From positions 1 through 45,433 of the forward strand of contig DWZO01000085.1 in the NCBI GenBank assembly GCA_019117525.1: a DNA stretch of 45,433 nt. The letters run 5' to 3'. The first letter of the stretch is position 1; every line of letters begins with the position of its first letter. The stretch comes from Allocoprobacillus merdigallinarum (GTDB lineage Bacteria; Bacillota_I; Bacilli_A; Erysipelotrichales; Coprobacillaceae). The notes under the pieces were generated by a model. It ran no database searches and was not told the DNA's origin. It saw nothing but the letters and a program-made list of their open reading frames with translations. The position numbers and the translations under genes are program-made. This document shows positions 8,281 to 17,192 of this stretch, one piece after another.

Positions 8281-9281
8281 GAATATTAGTAACAGGTGGC
8301 GCAGGATATATTGGAAGCCACACAGTTGTAGAATTGATGCAGGAAGGACATGAGGTTGTCATTGTAGATAACTTTTATAATTCTAAACCTGAAGCATTAG
8401 ATAACATTGCAAAAATCACTGGAAAAAGACCTGCTTTTTATGAAGTAGATTGTTGTGATTTAGAAGCAATGGAAAAAGTTTTTCAAGATAATCAAATTGA
8501 TGGGGCTATTCATTTTGCTGGGTATAAGGCAGTGGGTGAATCAGTTCAAAAACCAATGGAATATTATCAAAACAATTTATTAAGTACACTTGTTTTATGT
8601 CAATTGTTAAGAAAATATAATTGTAAAAATTTGATTTTCTCATCAAGTGCAACTGTTTATGGAAATCCTCACACAGTTCCTATTCAAGAAGATTTCCCAC
8701 TAGGACCAACAACAAATCCATATGGAACAACAAAATTAATGATTGAAAATATATTAAGAGATATTTATATTTCAGATCATGAATGGAATATTGTTTTATT
8801 AAGATATTTTAATCCTATTGGTGCACATGAAAGTGGATTATTAGGAGAAGATCCAAATGGTATACCAAATAACTTAGTTCCATATATTTCTAAAGTTGCA
8901 GTAGGAGAATTAGAATGCTTAGGTGTTTTTGGAAATGATTATGATACACCTGATGGAACAGGAGTCAGAGATTATATTCATGTTGTCGATTTAGCCAAAG
9001 GACATGTGAAAGCTTTAAAGAAACTTGTTGGTGATCATGGTGTTTATACTTATAATTTAGGAACTGGTCATGGTTATAGTGTTTTAGATATTGTGAAAGC
9101 TTATGAAAAAGCGAACAATGTAACAATTAATTATGAAATCAAACCAAGACGTGCTGGAGATATTGCAACTTGTTATGCAGATCCAGCTAAGGCAAGAGAA
9201 GAACTGGGATGGGTTGCTGAAAAATCATTAGAAGATATGTGCAAAGATGCTTATAACTTCATCATTCATAACAAAAAATAA
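8277..9281 (+). CDS. galE: UDP-glucose 4-epimerase GalE
   Basis: This 334-aa extended short-chain dehydrogenase is of normal GalE length. Its NAD-binding GGAGYIG is at residues 7-13, the active-site Ser is in FSSSATVYG (121-129), the YxxxK catalytic pair is Tyr149/Lys153, and FNPIGAH and RPRRAGD-like sugar-binding segments (here KPRRAGD) are present. It interconverts UDP-glucose and UDP-galactose for galactose use and for surface polysaccharides. It ends the small operon and is followed by an intrinsic terminator. There are no other Leloir genes in view. Confidence 0.96.
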   Translation: MRILVTGGAGYIGSHTVVELMQEGHEVVIVDNFYNSKPEALDNIAKITGKRPAFYEVDCCDLEAMEKVFQDNQIDGAIHFAGYKAVGESVQKPMEYYQNNLLSTLVLCQLLRKYNCKNLIFSSSATVYGNPHTVPIQEDFPLGPTTNPYGTTKLMIENILRDIYISDHEWNIVLLRYFNPIGAHESGLLGEDPNGIPNNLVPYISKVAVGELECLGVFGNDYDTPDGTGVRDYIHVVDLAKGHVKALKKLVGDHGVYTYNLGTGHGYSVLDIVKAYEKANNVTINYEIKPRRAGDIATCYADPAKAREELGWVAEKSLEDMCKDAYNFIIHNKK

Positions 9282-9290
9282 AAATATTGG

Positions 9291-9324
9291 AAAGCTGTTA
9301 GCTGTAGAAGTTAACAGCTTTTTT
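9291..9324 (+). terminator. intrinsic terminator after galE
   Basis: AAAGCTGTTA (9291-9300) pairs with TAACAGCTTT (9312-9321) around an 11-nt loop, followed by T's to 9324. Confidence 0.85.
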
Positions 9325-9392
9325 GATGAAATGATATATTTATGAAACATTGAATGAAAAATGATATACTGAAAGTAGAGAGGTGATTGATA

Positions 9393-9797
9393 ATGAAAAA
9401 GACTTTAAAAAAGATTTATATTTTGATATTTCCTGTTTTTTACTTGATGTTGATGTTATATTATCAATACATTCGTTATGATATATTGACTTTTATATCA
9501 CAGCATAATTATCTTTTGACTATCACATGGATATTTATAGGATTAGGGATTATGACATCAATTTGGAATGGAATGTTGTTGATGGATAAAAATGATAGGA
9601 AGATGGATGTTATATGTTTGATAGTTTGGTTTATATTGATTGTTGCGGGTTTTATTTGCTTATTTATATTGCCAGAAGTTTATCCTCCAAAGATTTATTA
9701 TATGCTAATAGATGGAATCCCTTTTCTTTTTTTCCTTATAGGAAATATGATGAGTTTATTAGGATATAATTTATCTTATATCCTAATGAAGAAATAA
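9393..9797 (+). CDS. four-helix membrane protein, unknown function
   Basis: This 134-aa, very hydrophobic protein has a basic N-terminus (MKKTLKK) and about four predicted transmembrane helices, with no recognisable catalytic motif. The ATG at 9393 lies 9 nt after GAGAGG; an in-frame TTG at 9387 is less likely. An extended -10 (TGATATACT, TATACT at 9365-9370) just upstream suggests its own promoter. It is monocistronic, ending in a shared terminator. No family is assigned. Confidence 0.6.
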   Translation: MKKTLKKIYILIFPVFYLMLMLYYQYIRYDILTFISQHNYLLTITWIFIGLGIMTSIWNGMLLMDKNDRKMDVICLIVWFILIVAGFICLFILPEVYPPKIYYMLIDGIPFLFFLIGNMMSLLGYNLSYILMKK

Positions 9798-9837
9798 AGA
9801 GTAATCTCAAATCTAATTATTTTAAAACATTGATATA

Positions 9838-9883
9838 AAAAAATACAACAATGACTAAAATGTTAGTCGTTGTCGTATTTTTT
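9838..9883. terminator. bidirectional terminator between convergent genes
   Basis: Bases 9842-9857 pair with 9864-9879 over about 16 bp with two G-U pairs. A's precede and T's follow, so it can end both the + strand membrane gene and the - strand broken gene. Confidence 0.85.
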
Positions 9884-10652
9884 ATTTTTTTGCACCACAA
9901 ATACTGCAATACTGATAATCTACATAAGTTTCAGTATATGTTTTTTCTTCTTGGTGAGTTTTTGCAGGTACGGTTTCATAATTTGTTATAATGGAGTGAT
10001 CATTCGTATATTGATCATGACCATTAGCGTCTTTTCCTAGATAGAGTTCAGGTGGATTCGTATATCCTGTTGTTTTCATCCATTGCATTTTTTGGGCTGA
10101 CCATTCTTTAAATACTTCAGGGTCTGTTGTTTCTGTCCATTTCTTACTATCCCACCAATACAATCGATATGTAGGGACTTCCTTTGAAGTTTCTGGTTCA
10201 TCAATAACTGTTACTTTTTTTGTAACCTGTCTTTTGGCAGTATGGTCTTTCCATACATGTTCATGAGTTGATGATGAACTTTGGTTTGTAGAAGAACTTT
10301 TATTGGTTGTTGTCTTTTGTGAGCTTTTTGAAGTTGATTGTGTTTGAGAATTCTTTTTTGATGTTTTTGTTTGAGTATCTTTATTTGTTTCTTTTGTTTT
10401 TGATGCTGAATCGTTTGAAGATTATTGATTTTGTGATGAGTTGTTGTCAGATTTTATGGTTGCTGTGTCTTGTTCTTGTTTTGAATCATCTGATTGTTGA
10501 TTGGCAACTACTGTCTGACTCTCTGCTTTTTTTGTAACTGTCTGATTTTTTGAAAAGAAAAAGATACAAAGACAAAATATGATGATGAAAATAATTACTG
10601 CAATTATGATCATGGTTCTCTTTTTATTTGTGACAGGTAATTTGAAATTCAT
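9882..10652 (-). pseudogene. anchored extracellular protein gene interrupted by one in-frame TAA
   Basis: Reading the minus strand from ATG at 10652 gives a basic N-terminus, one transmembrane helix (about residues 13-33) and a polar Ser/Thr/Gln/Asn-rich stretch to residue 76, then a TAA (10422-10424). The same frame continues with no other stop to 9882: more Ser/Thr/Lys-rich linker, then a domain with HEHVWKDHTAK, tandem KKVTV-type segments, a YWWDSKKW region and a terminal CSIC pair. Composition is continuous across the stop, so this is one gene of about 255 sense codons broken by a single nonsense change (for example CAA to TAA). The intact type would be a membrane-anchored surface protein with a small Cys/His C-terminal domain. 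Confidence 0.8.
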
Positions 10653-10684
10653 TTGAAAACTCCTTTCATCTTTTTTGCTTTTTT

Positions 10685-10690
10685 ATTATA
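10685..10690 (-). promoter_or_regulatory. extended -10 promoter of the broken surface-protein gene
   Basis: On the minus strand the sequence reads TGCTATAAT, an extended -10. The -35 region is weak (TGATAA, 17 nt upstream). Confidence 0.45.
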
Positions 10691-10760
10691 GCACAAAATC
10701 ATACGATTTATCATGAATTATAATGTTATGTAAAAATAAAGGAAAGAAATGGTAAAATGA

Positions 10761-10789
10761 TTGTCTGTTAAAAATGACTATGATACGAT
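10761..10789 (+). promoter_or_regulatory. promoter of the ABC-2 exporter pair
   Basis: TTGTCT (10761-10766) and TACGAT (10784-10789) are separated by 17 nt, ending about 24 nt before the first start codon. Confidence 0.6.
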
Positions 10790-10812
10790 GAAAGTAGGAA
10801 AAAGGAGGGAGT

Positions 10813-11646
10813 ATGATGGATAAAAATGTTATTGAGGTTAAGCAACTATCAAAAAGTTTTCAGAAGACAGTTGCTTTACAAGGATGTGATTTTTCAGTTC
10901 GAAAAGGGGAAATTTTTGGTTTTTTAGGTCCTTCAGGAGCTGGAAAGACAACAACGATTAAATTATTGACGGGACAGTTAAAAAGTGATGGAGGAGATAT
11001 TCAGATACTAGGGGAGAAGCCTTTTTCTTCAAAAATAAAAAGTCAAATAGGGATTATGAGTGATAATAGTGGATTATATGAAAAGATGAGTGTTTATGAT
11101 AATTTACTGTTATTTGCAAAAATCTATGATATTGATAAAAGGCATATTGAAAAAGTCTTAGAAGAAGTTGATTTATTAGATGCTAAAAAACAATTGGTTA
11201 GTCAATTATCAAAAGGAATGAAACAACGATTAATCTTTGCTAGAACCATTATTCATTCACCATCTCTTTTGTTTTTGGATGAACCAACAGCAAATTTAGA
11301 TCCCTCAACTGCTAATGAGGTAAGGGAAATTATCAAGAAACTTAATGCGAAAGGGACGACTGTCTTTTTAACAACTCATAATATGGAAGAAGCAGATGAA
11401 ATGTGTCATCGTGTTGCATTTTTGAATCATGGACACATTATTGAAAGTGGACATCCTGAAGATTTGAAACTTAAATATTCTAAAAAACAGATTCGTATGA
11501 AAACAAGTCAAGAAGACTATACGATTCCTTTAGATCCAAAACTTTTAAAACAGGAATTGGAACATATTGATGAACTATTAATGATTCATTCCATTGAACC
11601 AACTTTAAAAGAAGTTTTTTTAACATTGACTAAGGAGGAATCATGA
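10813..11646 (+). CDS. ABC transporter ATP-binding protein (ABC-2 exporter type)
   Basis: This 277-aa ATPase has Walker A GPSGAGKT (39-46), the signature LSKGMKQR (132-139), Walker B LLFLDEP (152-158) and the H-loop His189. The C-terminal extension past residue 220 is the form seen in CcmA/NatA-like exporter ATPases. It should power the permease encoded next, with which it overlaps by 4 bp. The substrate cannot be read from sequence. ATG codons at 10813 and 10816 both follow AGGAGG (10803-10808); the second has the better spacing. Confidence 0.92.
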   Translation: MMDKNVIEVKQLSKSFQKTVALQGCDFSVRKGEIFGFLGPSGAGKTTTIKLLTGQLKSDGGDIQILGEKPFSSKIKSQIGIMSDNSGLYEKMSVYDNLLLFAKIYDIDKRHIEKVLEEVDLLDAKKQLVSQLSKGMKQRLIFARTIIHSPSLLFLDEPTANLDPSTANEVREIIKKLNAKGTTVFLTTHNMEEADEMCHRVAFLNHGHIIESGHPEDLKLKYSKKQIRMKTSQEDYTIPLDPKLLKQELEHIDELLMIHSIEPTLKEVFLTLTKEES

Positions 11647-12368
11647 TGAATATACGTATTTGTAAAGCTTTGTTTATGAAGGATTTAAAGAATTGCTTCG
11701 TTAATAAAAATGTTTTTTTAATGTTGGCTTTGCCAGTTTTATTTGGTGTGATGTATAAATTTTTATTAGGGGATATTCTTAAGGGAGCTACAGGGAGTTT
11801 TGTTATTGTTATGTGTATTATTATGACAATTTCCATTGTCCCACTGAATGTTTTAGCCAATATGGTTGCTGAAGAGAAAGAAAAACATACTTTACGTTCT
11901 TTAATGTTGGCTAATGTCAGTGCAACTGATTTCTTATTGAGCAAAGCTTTTGTTGCACTGGTTTTGATGTTGATTGATGGCATTCTTATTTTCCTGGTTT
12001 GTCAGGAGCCAATGGAGTATTTTGGATATTTCCTTATCTTTTATGTTTTATCATCTTTAAGTGTCTTGTTTTTTGGAGCACTGGTAGGTCTACTTTCTAA
12101 AGATCAGATGAGTGCTGGAACATTGAGTTCTCCGTTGATGATTTTATTAATGTTGCCACCTATGTTCAGTCAGCTTAATGAAATGATTGAAAAGATTGCA
12201 GTTATTTTTCCAACCACATCTTTCCAAACGCTTTATTCACAATTGTCAGTTCAACAACCTTTCTTTAATCAGGAGACAGTGATAGCTATAATTGTCTGTA
12301 TAGTATGGATTCTATTAGGGGTGATAGCTTTCATGTATGGTTATAAGAAAAAAGGATTGGATGATTAG
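11643..12368 (+). CDS. ABC-2 type permease
   Basis: This 241-aa integral membrane protein has about six hydrophobic helices. The EEKEKHTLRSLMLANVS segment between helices 2 and 3 is the conserved cytoplasmic coupling element of ABC-2 permeases. It forms an exporter with the preceding ATPase, probably as a homodimer with two ATPase copies. AGGAGG at 11633-11638 lies within the ATPase gene. ATG at 11643 and 11646 are alternatives. A terminator follows directly. The transported substrate is unknown. Confidence 0.85.
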   Translation: MMNIRICKALFMKDLKNCFVNKNVFLMLALPVLFGVMYKFLLGDILKGATGSFVIVMCIIMTISIVPLNVLANMVAEEKEKHTLRSLMLANVSATDFLLSKAFVALVLMLIDGILIFLVCQEPMEYFGYFLIFYVLSSLSVLFFGALVGLLSKDQMSAGTLSSPLMILLMLPPMFSQLNEMIEKIAVIFPTTSFQTLYSQLSVQQPFFNQETVIAIIVCIVWILLGVIAFMYGYKKKGLDD

Positions 12369-12397
12369 AGAAATCTCATATCGATTTCTCTTTTTTT
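12368..12397 (+). terminator. intrinsic terminator of the ABC-2 operon
   Basis: GAGAAATC (12368-12375) pairs with GATTTCTC (12383-12390) and runs into seven T's. Confidence 0.85.
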
Positions 12398-12439
12398 CAT
12401 TTTTATAAAATGATAAAATAGAAAAAAAGAGGTGGTTAT

Positions 12440-12709
12440 ATGGTGAGAAAACATTTCATTTTTAAAGGGCGTGTACAAGGGGTTGGATTTCGTATTACAT
12501 TTTACCAACAGGCAACACGTTTGCATTTAACAGGTTGGGTTAGAAATTTAAGTAATGGTGATGTGGAAGCATGCTTACAAGGAGAACTTTCTTTGATTCA
12601 GCAGGTTATTGACTATATGCATAGTATTCGCTATATTCGAATAGAACAATGTGAAGTTGAAGATTTGGCAGTTTTAGAGAATGAAAAAAGTTTTGAAATG
12701 AAATATTAG
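12440..12709 (+). CDS. acyP: acylphosphatase
   Basis: This 89-aa protein is of standard acylphosphatase length. The acyl-phosphate loop GRVQGVGFR ends with catalytic Arg18, and GWVRNLSNGDVE holds the catalytic Asn36. It hydrolyses acyl phosphates such as carbamoyl phosphate or 1,3-bisphosphoglycerate in the cytoplasm. GAGGTGG precedes the start. It lies alone between the ABC-2 operon terminator and the nrdD leader. Confidence 0.95.
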   Translation: MVRKHFIFKGRVQGVGFRITFYQQATRLHLTGWVRNLSNGDVEACLQGELSLIQQVIDYMHSIRYIRIEQCEVEDLAVLENEKSFEMKY

Positions 12710-12811
12710 CGTTAGCGATTATTTTCTTGAGAATTATGTGCTTTATACTTTTATTTTGTCGATGAATAAGCTATAATAGATTCATACAAGTTTATAGAAA
12801 ACAGATACATA

Positions 12812-12848
12812 AATCAAAAAGTATTGATATAATCAATGCTTTTTGATT
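12812..12848 (+). promoter_or_regulatory. 16-bp hairpin in the nrdD upstream region
   Basis: AATCAAAAAGTATTGA (12812-12827) pairs with TCAATGCTTTTTGATT (12833-12848) with one G-U pair around a 5-nt loop, ending about 107 nt before nrdD. T's inside and after the 3' arm resemble a terminator. TATAAT at 12772-12777 upstream could start a transcript into it. It may be the acyP terminator or a leader attenuator. No NrdR-box pair was found. Confidence 0.5.
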
Positions 12849-12955
12849 TTGTTTGTGGAGAATTAAAAAAATCTTGAGTGATGGTGTATATTCCTTTTAT
12901 TCAAAAGATGAATATGATAAACTAACAATTACAATAACAAGGAGGAAGGGTTTTT

Positions 12956-15136
12956 ATGAAAATTATTAAACGTAATGGATCTGAAGTCTTATTTGATCAA
13001 ACGAAAATTACTGCAGCGATTGAAAAAGCCAATAATGAAGTTGTAGAAACAGATAGATTATCAGACGAAGATATTGATAATATTACAAATAATGTGAAGT
13101 ATCAATGTGGAAAAATGAAAAGAGCGCTAAATGTTGAGGAAATTCAAAATCTTGTTGAAAATGAAATTATGAAATTGAATGCTTTTGCAGTAGCGAGAAA
13201 ATATATTACATATCGTTATATGAGAGCATTAGTGCGTAAATCAAATACAACAGATGAACAGATTTTAAGCTTGATTGAATGTGCTAATGAAGAAGTGAAA
13301 CAAGAAAATTCTAATAAGAATCCAACTGTTAATAGTGTTCAAAGAGATTACATGGCAGGAGAAGTCAGCAAAGATATTACAAAACGTCTATTATTACCAG
13401 GACATATTGTGAAAGCTCATGAAGAAGGAATCATTCACTTTCATGATTCAGACTATTTTGCTCAACATATGCATAACTGCTGTTTAGTTAATCTTGAAGA
13501 TATGTTACAAAATGGAACTGTCATCAGTGAAACAATGATTGAAAGACCTAAGAGCTTTTCTACAGCCTGCAATATTGCAACACAGATTATTGCTCAGGTT
13601 GCAAGTTCACAATACGGGGGACAAAGTATTAGTTTATCTCACTTAGCTCCTTTTGTTGATGTCAGTCGTCAAAAATTCAGAAAAGAAGTTCGTGAAGAAT
13701 TTGAACAGGAAAATATTCCTGTTAGTGAAGAACAGATTAATGAATTGGCTGAATATCGTGTACGTAAAGAAATTAATCGTGGTGTCCAAATGATTCAATA
13801 TCAGGTTATTACGTTAATGACAACAAATGGACAAGCACCATTTGTAACTGTCTTTATGTATTTAAATGAAGTTCCTGATGGACAAATCAAAGATGATTTA
13901 GCTTTAATTATTGAAGAAACATTAAACCAAAGAATTTTAGGTGTTAAAAATGAAAAAGGTGTTTATGTAACACCAGCCTTTCCTAAATTAATCTATGTTT
14001 TAGAAGAAGATAATATTGGTGAAGACAGCAAATATTGGTATTTAACTGAATTAGCAGCGAAATGTACAGCGAAACGTATGGTTCCAGATTATATTTCTGA
14101 AAAGAAAATGTTGGAATTAAAAGTTGATAAAAATGATGAAGGACATTGTTATACATGTATGGGATGTCGTAGTTTCTTAACACCATATGTTGATCCTGAA
14201 ACAAATAAACCTAAATATTATGGACGTTTCAATCAAGGTGTTGTGACAATCAATCTTGTAGATGTTGCCTGCTCTTCTAAAGGTGATATGAAAGAGTTCT
14301 GGCGTATTATGGATGAAAGATTGGATTTATGTAAAGAAGCGTTAATGTGTCGTCATAATCGTTTAAAAGGAACTGTCAGTGATGTGGCACCTATTTTATG
14401 GCAATATGGTGCTCTAGCAAGACTTAAAAAAGGTGAAACAATTGATAAATTATTATATGGTGGATATTCAACAATATCATTAGGTTATGCGGGTCTTTGT
14501 GAATGTGTCAAATATATGACAGGAAAATCACATACTGATCCAGATGCCACACCATTTGCATTAGAAGTAATGCAACATTTAAATGATGCCTGTGCAAAAT
14601 GGAAAGAAGAAGAAAATATTGATTTTAGTTTATATGGAACACCAATTGAATCAACAACATATAAGTTTGCAAAATGTTTACAAAAACGTTTTGGAAAAAT
14701 TCCAGGTGTTACAGATAAAAACTATATTACAAATAGTTATCATGTTAATGTTACTGAAGAAATTGATGCTTTTACAAAATTAACATTTGAATCACAATTC
14801 CAGAAATTATCACCAGGAGGAGCTATCAGCTATGTTGAAGTTCCAAATATGCAAGATAATATTGAAGCCGTTTTAGCTGTTATGAAACATATTTATGAAC
14901 ATATTATGTATGCAGAATTAAATACAAAGAGCGATTACTGCATGGAATGTGGTTATGATGGAGAAATTCAAATCAAAGAAGATAAAGATGGAAAATTGAT
15001 TTGGGTATGTCCAAACTGTGGTAATACAAATCAAGATAAAATGAGTGTTGCTAGACGTACATGTGGATATATTGGAACACAATTCTGGAATCAAGGGCGA
15101 ACACAAGAAATTAAAGAACGTGTTCTTCACTTATAA
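12956..15136 (+). CDS. nrdD: anaerobic ribonucleoside-triphosphate reductase (class III)
   Basis: This 726-aa glycyl-radical enzyme reduces ribonucleotides to deoxyribonucleotides without oxygen. It has an N-terminal ATP-cone (about residues 1-90), a catalytic barrel, a zinc site formed by CMEC and CPNC pairs near the C-terminus, and the glycyl-radical loop RRTCGYIG with Gly704. Length and motifs are complete. AAGGAGG precedes the start. nrdG follows after 2 nt, the usual activase pairing. Its presence means DNA precursor synthesis can proceed anaerobically. Confidence 0.97.
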   Translation: MKIIKRNGSEVLFDQTKITAAIEKANNEVVETDRLSDEDIDNITNNVKYQCGKMKRALNVEEIQNLVENEIMKLNAFAVARKYITYRYMRALVRKSNTTDEQILSLIECANEEVKQENSNKNPTVNSVQRDYMAGEVSKDITKRLLLPGHIVKAHEEGIIHFHDSDYFAQHMHNCCLVNLEDMLQNGTVISETMIERPKSFSTACNIATQIIAQVASSQYGGQSISLSHLAPFVDVSRQKFRKEVREEFEQENIPVSEEQINELAEYRVRKEINRGVQMIQYQVITLMTTNGQAPFVTVFMYLNEVPDGQIKDDLALIIEETLNQRILGVKNEKGVYVTPAFPKLIYVLEEDNIGEDSKYWYLTELAAKCTAKRMVPDYISEKKMLELKVDKNDEGHCYTCMGCRSFLTPYVDPETNKPKYYGRFNQGVVTINLVDVACSSKGDMKEFWRIMDERLDLCKEALMCRHNRLKGTVSDVAPILWQYGALARLKKGETIDKLLYGGYSTISLGYAGLCECVKYMTGKSHTDPDATPFALEVMQHLNDACAKWKEEENIDFSLYGTPIESTTYKFAKCLQKRFGKIPGVTDKNYITNSYHVNVTEEIDAFTKLTFESQFQKLSPGGAISYVEVPNMQDNIEAVLAVMKHIYEHIMYAELNTKSDYCMECGYDGEIQIKEDKDGKLIWVCPNCGNTNQDKMSVARRTCGYIGTQFWNQGRTQEIKERVLHL

Positions 15137-15138
15137 AC

Positions 15139-15660
15139 ATGAAGTATGCAACAATTAAAACAGTAGATATAGCCAATGGAACAGGAGTGAGAGTTTCACT
15201 CTTTGTTTCTGGCTGTACTCATCGTTGCCCTGAATGTTTCAATGAGATCGCATGGGATTTTAATTATGGACAGGAGTTTAACCAAGAAACAATTGATTTG
15301 ATTTTAAAAGCATTAGAACCAAGTCATATTGCGGGATTAACGCTTTTAGGCGGAGAACCTATGGAACTTGTTAATCAGGAGGGGTTGTTACCTTTATTAC
15401 AACAAGTTCGAAAAATGTATCCTGATAAAGATATTTGGTGTTATACAGGCTATCTTTATGAAGATCTGTTACCAGGTGGCAAGGTGCATGGGCCTTACAG
15501 TGATGAAATATTAAGTTATCTTGATATATTGGTTGATGGACCATTTATATTAGCTCAAAAAAATATTCGTTTAAAGTTTAGAGGATCTGAAAATCAAAGA
15601 ATTATTGATGTTAAGCGTACAAATCAATCTCGCCAAATTGTTTTGTGGGATGAAAAGTGA
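15139..15660 (+). CDS. nrdG: anaerobic ribonucleotide reductase activase (radical SAM)
   Basis: This 173-aa radical-SAM activase has the [4Fe-4S]-binding CxxxCxxC motif at Cys26, Cys30 and Cys33 and the GGEP SAM-binding segment (LTLLGGEPM). It generates the glycyl radical on NrdD using SAM. It begins 2 nt after nrdD with no clear ribosome-binding site of its own, so it is probably translated by coupling. An intrinsic terminator overlaps its stop codon. Confidence 0.96.
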   Translation: MKYATIKTVDIANGTGVRVSLFVSGCTHRCPECFNEIAWDFNYGQEFNQETIDLILKALEPSHIAGLTLLGGEPMELVNQEGLLPLLQQVRKMYPDKDIWCYTGYLYEDLLPGGKVHGPYSDEILSYLDILVDGPFILAQKNIRLKFRGSENQRIIDVKRTNQSRQIVLWDEK

Positions 15661-15682
15661 TTTTAAAAAAATCGCTTTTTTT
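15654..15682 (+). terminator. intrinsic terminator of nrdDG
   Basis: AAAGTGATTTT (15654-15664) pairs with AAAATCGCTTT (15668-15678, one G-U) and is followed by T's to 15682. It covers the nrdG stop codon. Confidence 0.8.
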
Positions 15683-15790
15683 GTGTGAAAAATAAAAAAT
15701 GCGAAGATAAAAAATAAAAAAATCCTAAAATAAGTGGATATTTTTATGAAAATTATATATAATGTAAAGGCGATGGAAGGAGGATTCTTA

Positions 15791-16405
15791 GTGAAAGAAG
15801 GCATTAGAAGAGAGTATAAAAAACAATATGATGCTTCAACAAAAAGAATAGATGTTGTAGATGTGCCAGAGTTTAATTTTCTGATGGTTGATGGAATCGG
15901 AAATCCAAATGTGGAAGAATTTAAGTTAAAAGCAGAGGCTTTACATATATTATCGAAAGCAATTAAAGATTATTTTAAAGAAGAAATGGATTTATTATAT
16001 CTCATTTCTCCATTAGAAGGATTATGGGATACATATGATAACAGTCAGTTTGATGTGACACGAAAAAAGATGATTAAATTTACATTAATGATTGCTCAAC
16101 CTAAAGTTCTTGATGAGCAGACTTTTGAAACAATTAAGGAAAATATAACATTAAAAAAAGATAATCCTTATCTTGTTGATGTTTATTTAAAAAGGTTTAA
16201 AGAAGGACGTTGTGTGCAGATGATGCATAAAGGAGCTTATAATACAGAAATTAATACAACCAAACAAATTATGGAATATATTACAATTCAGGGAATGAAA
16301 TTAAGTGGTTTTCATCATGAAATTTATTTAAATGATCCTGAAAGAAATCCAGTGGATAAACTCAAAACAATTGTAAGATATGCTATTGAAGAAGAGGGGG
16401 TATAA
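15791..16405 (+). CDS. GyrI-like small-molecule-binding domain protein
   Basis: From a GTG start at 15791 this gives 204 aa. GGAAGGAGG (15775-15783) lies 7 nt upstream, which favours GTG over the upstream ATG at 15734. The sequence matches the stand-alone GyrI-like family of Firmicutes: VPEFNFLMVDGIGNPN near the N-terminus, LYLISPLEGLW, and a C-terminal HHEIYLNDPERNPVDKLKT, typical of the AraC-effector/GyrI ligand-binding fold. These proteins lack a DNA-binding domain and may bind or hydrolyse small compounds; this ligand is unknown. The next gene follows after 28 nt. Confidence 0.82.
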   Translation: MKEGIRREYKKQYDASTKRIDVVDVPEFNFLMVDGIGNPNVEEFKLKAEALHILSKAIKDYFKEEMDLLYLISPLEGLWDTYDNSQFDVTRKKMIKFTLMIAQPKVLDEQTFETIKENITLKKDNPYLVDVYLKRFKEGRCVQMMHKGAYNTEINTTKQIMEYITIQGMKLSGFHHEIYLNDPERNPVDKLKTIVRYAIEEEGV

Positions 16406-16416
16406 CCCCTTTTTTA
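16395..16416 (+). terminator. short possible terminator before xthA
   Basis: AGGGG(G) (16395-16400) can pair with CCCCT (16406-16410) and is followed by six T's. It overlaps the stop of the GyrI-like gene. The stem is only about 5 bp, so it may only partly reduce read-through into the exonuclease gene. Confidence 0.45.
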
Positions 16417-16433
16417 TATCAAAGGAGGATATT

Positions 16434-17192
16434 ATGTTATTTGTATCATGGAATGTGAATGGCTTAAGAGCATGTTTGAATAAAGGATTTCAAGATTTTT
16501 TCTTATCAGTTGATGCTGATATTTTTGCGATTCAGGAAACAAAACTTCAAAAGCATCAGCTTGATTTACAGTTTGATGGTTATGTCTCTTATTATAATGA
16601 TGCTGTGAAGAAAGGATATAGTGGGACAGCTATTTATACAAAGAAAGAACCTCTTTCAGTCAGTTATGGTTTAGGTAAGGAAGAACATGATCAGGAAGGT
16701 CGTGTGATTACTTTAGAATATGAGAATTTTTATTTTGTTACTGTGTATACGCCTAATTCTAAAAGAGGCTTAGAACGTCTAGATTACCGCCAAGTGTGGG
16801 AAGATGCATTTAGAGAATATGTGAATACATTAAAACAGAAAAAATCTGTTGTGATTTGTGGCGATTTGAACGTGGCTCACCAGGAAATTGATTTAAAAAA
16901 TGATAAAACAAATCATAAAAATGCTGGATTTACAGATGAAGAAAGACAAAAATTTACAGAATTACTAGAGAGTGGATTTATTGATACTTTCAGATATAAA
17001 TATCCAACTTTAGAAAAATATTCTTGGTGGTCTTATATGTTTAAAGCAAGAGAAAAAAATGCTGGTTGGCGTATTGATTATTTTGTTGTATCAGATAATC
17101 TAAAAGAACAGATTCAAGATGCTTATATCTATAATGATGTATTTGGATCAGATCATTGTCCAGTCGGTGTTGAATTGGAGGGATTGCAATGA
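16434..17192 (+). CDS. xthA: exodeoxyribonuclease III
   Basis: This 252-aa protein of the exonuclease III/AP-endonuclease (EEP) family has SWNVNGLRA at the N-terminus, the metal-binding QETK glutamate (Glu35), VYTPNSKRG, the GDLNVAH D-x-N motif, and the catalytic GSDHCPVG near the end. It cuts DNA at abasic sites and has 3'-5' exonuclease and 3'-phosphatase activity in base-excision repair. An in-frame start at 16380 is rejected because AAAGGAGG sits directly before the ATG at 16434. It overlaps the next gene by 4 bp. Confidence 0.95.
   Translation: MLFVSWNVNGLRACLNKGFQDFFLSVDADIFAIQETKLQKHQLDLQFDGYVSYYNDAVKKGYSGTAIYTKKEPLSVSYGLGKEEHDQEGRVITLEYENFYFVTVYTPNSKRGLERLDYRQVWEDAFREYVNTLKQKKSVVICGDLNVAHQEIDLKNDKTNHKNAGFTDEERQKFTELLESGFIDTFRYKYPTLEKYSWWSYMFKAREKNAGWRIDYFVVSDNLKEQIQDAYIYNDVFGSDHCPVGVELEGLQ

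Noticed and set aside
12812..12848. CRISPR or repeat element suggested by the long inverted repeat before nrdD
   Set aside because: It occurs once, has no spaced copies, and looks like a terminator-type hairpin.
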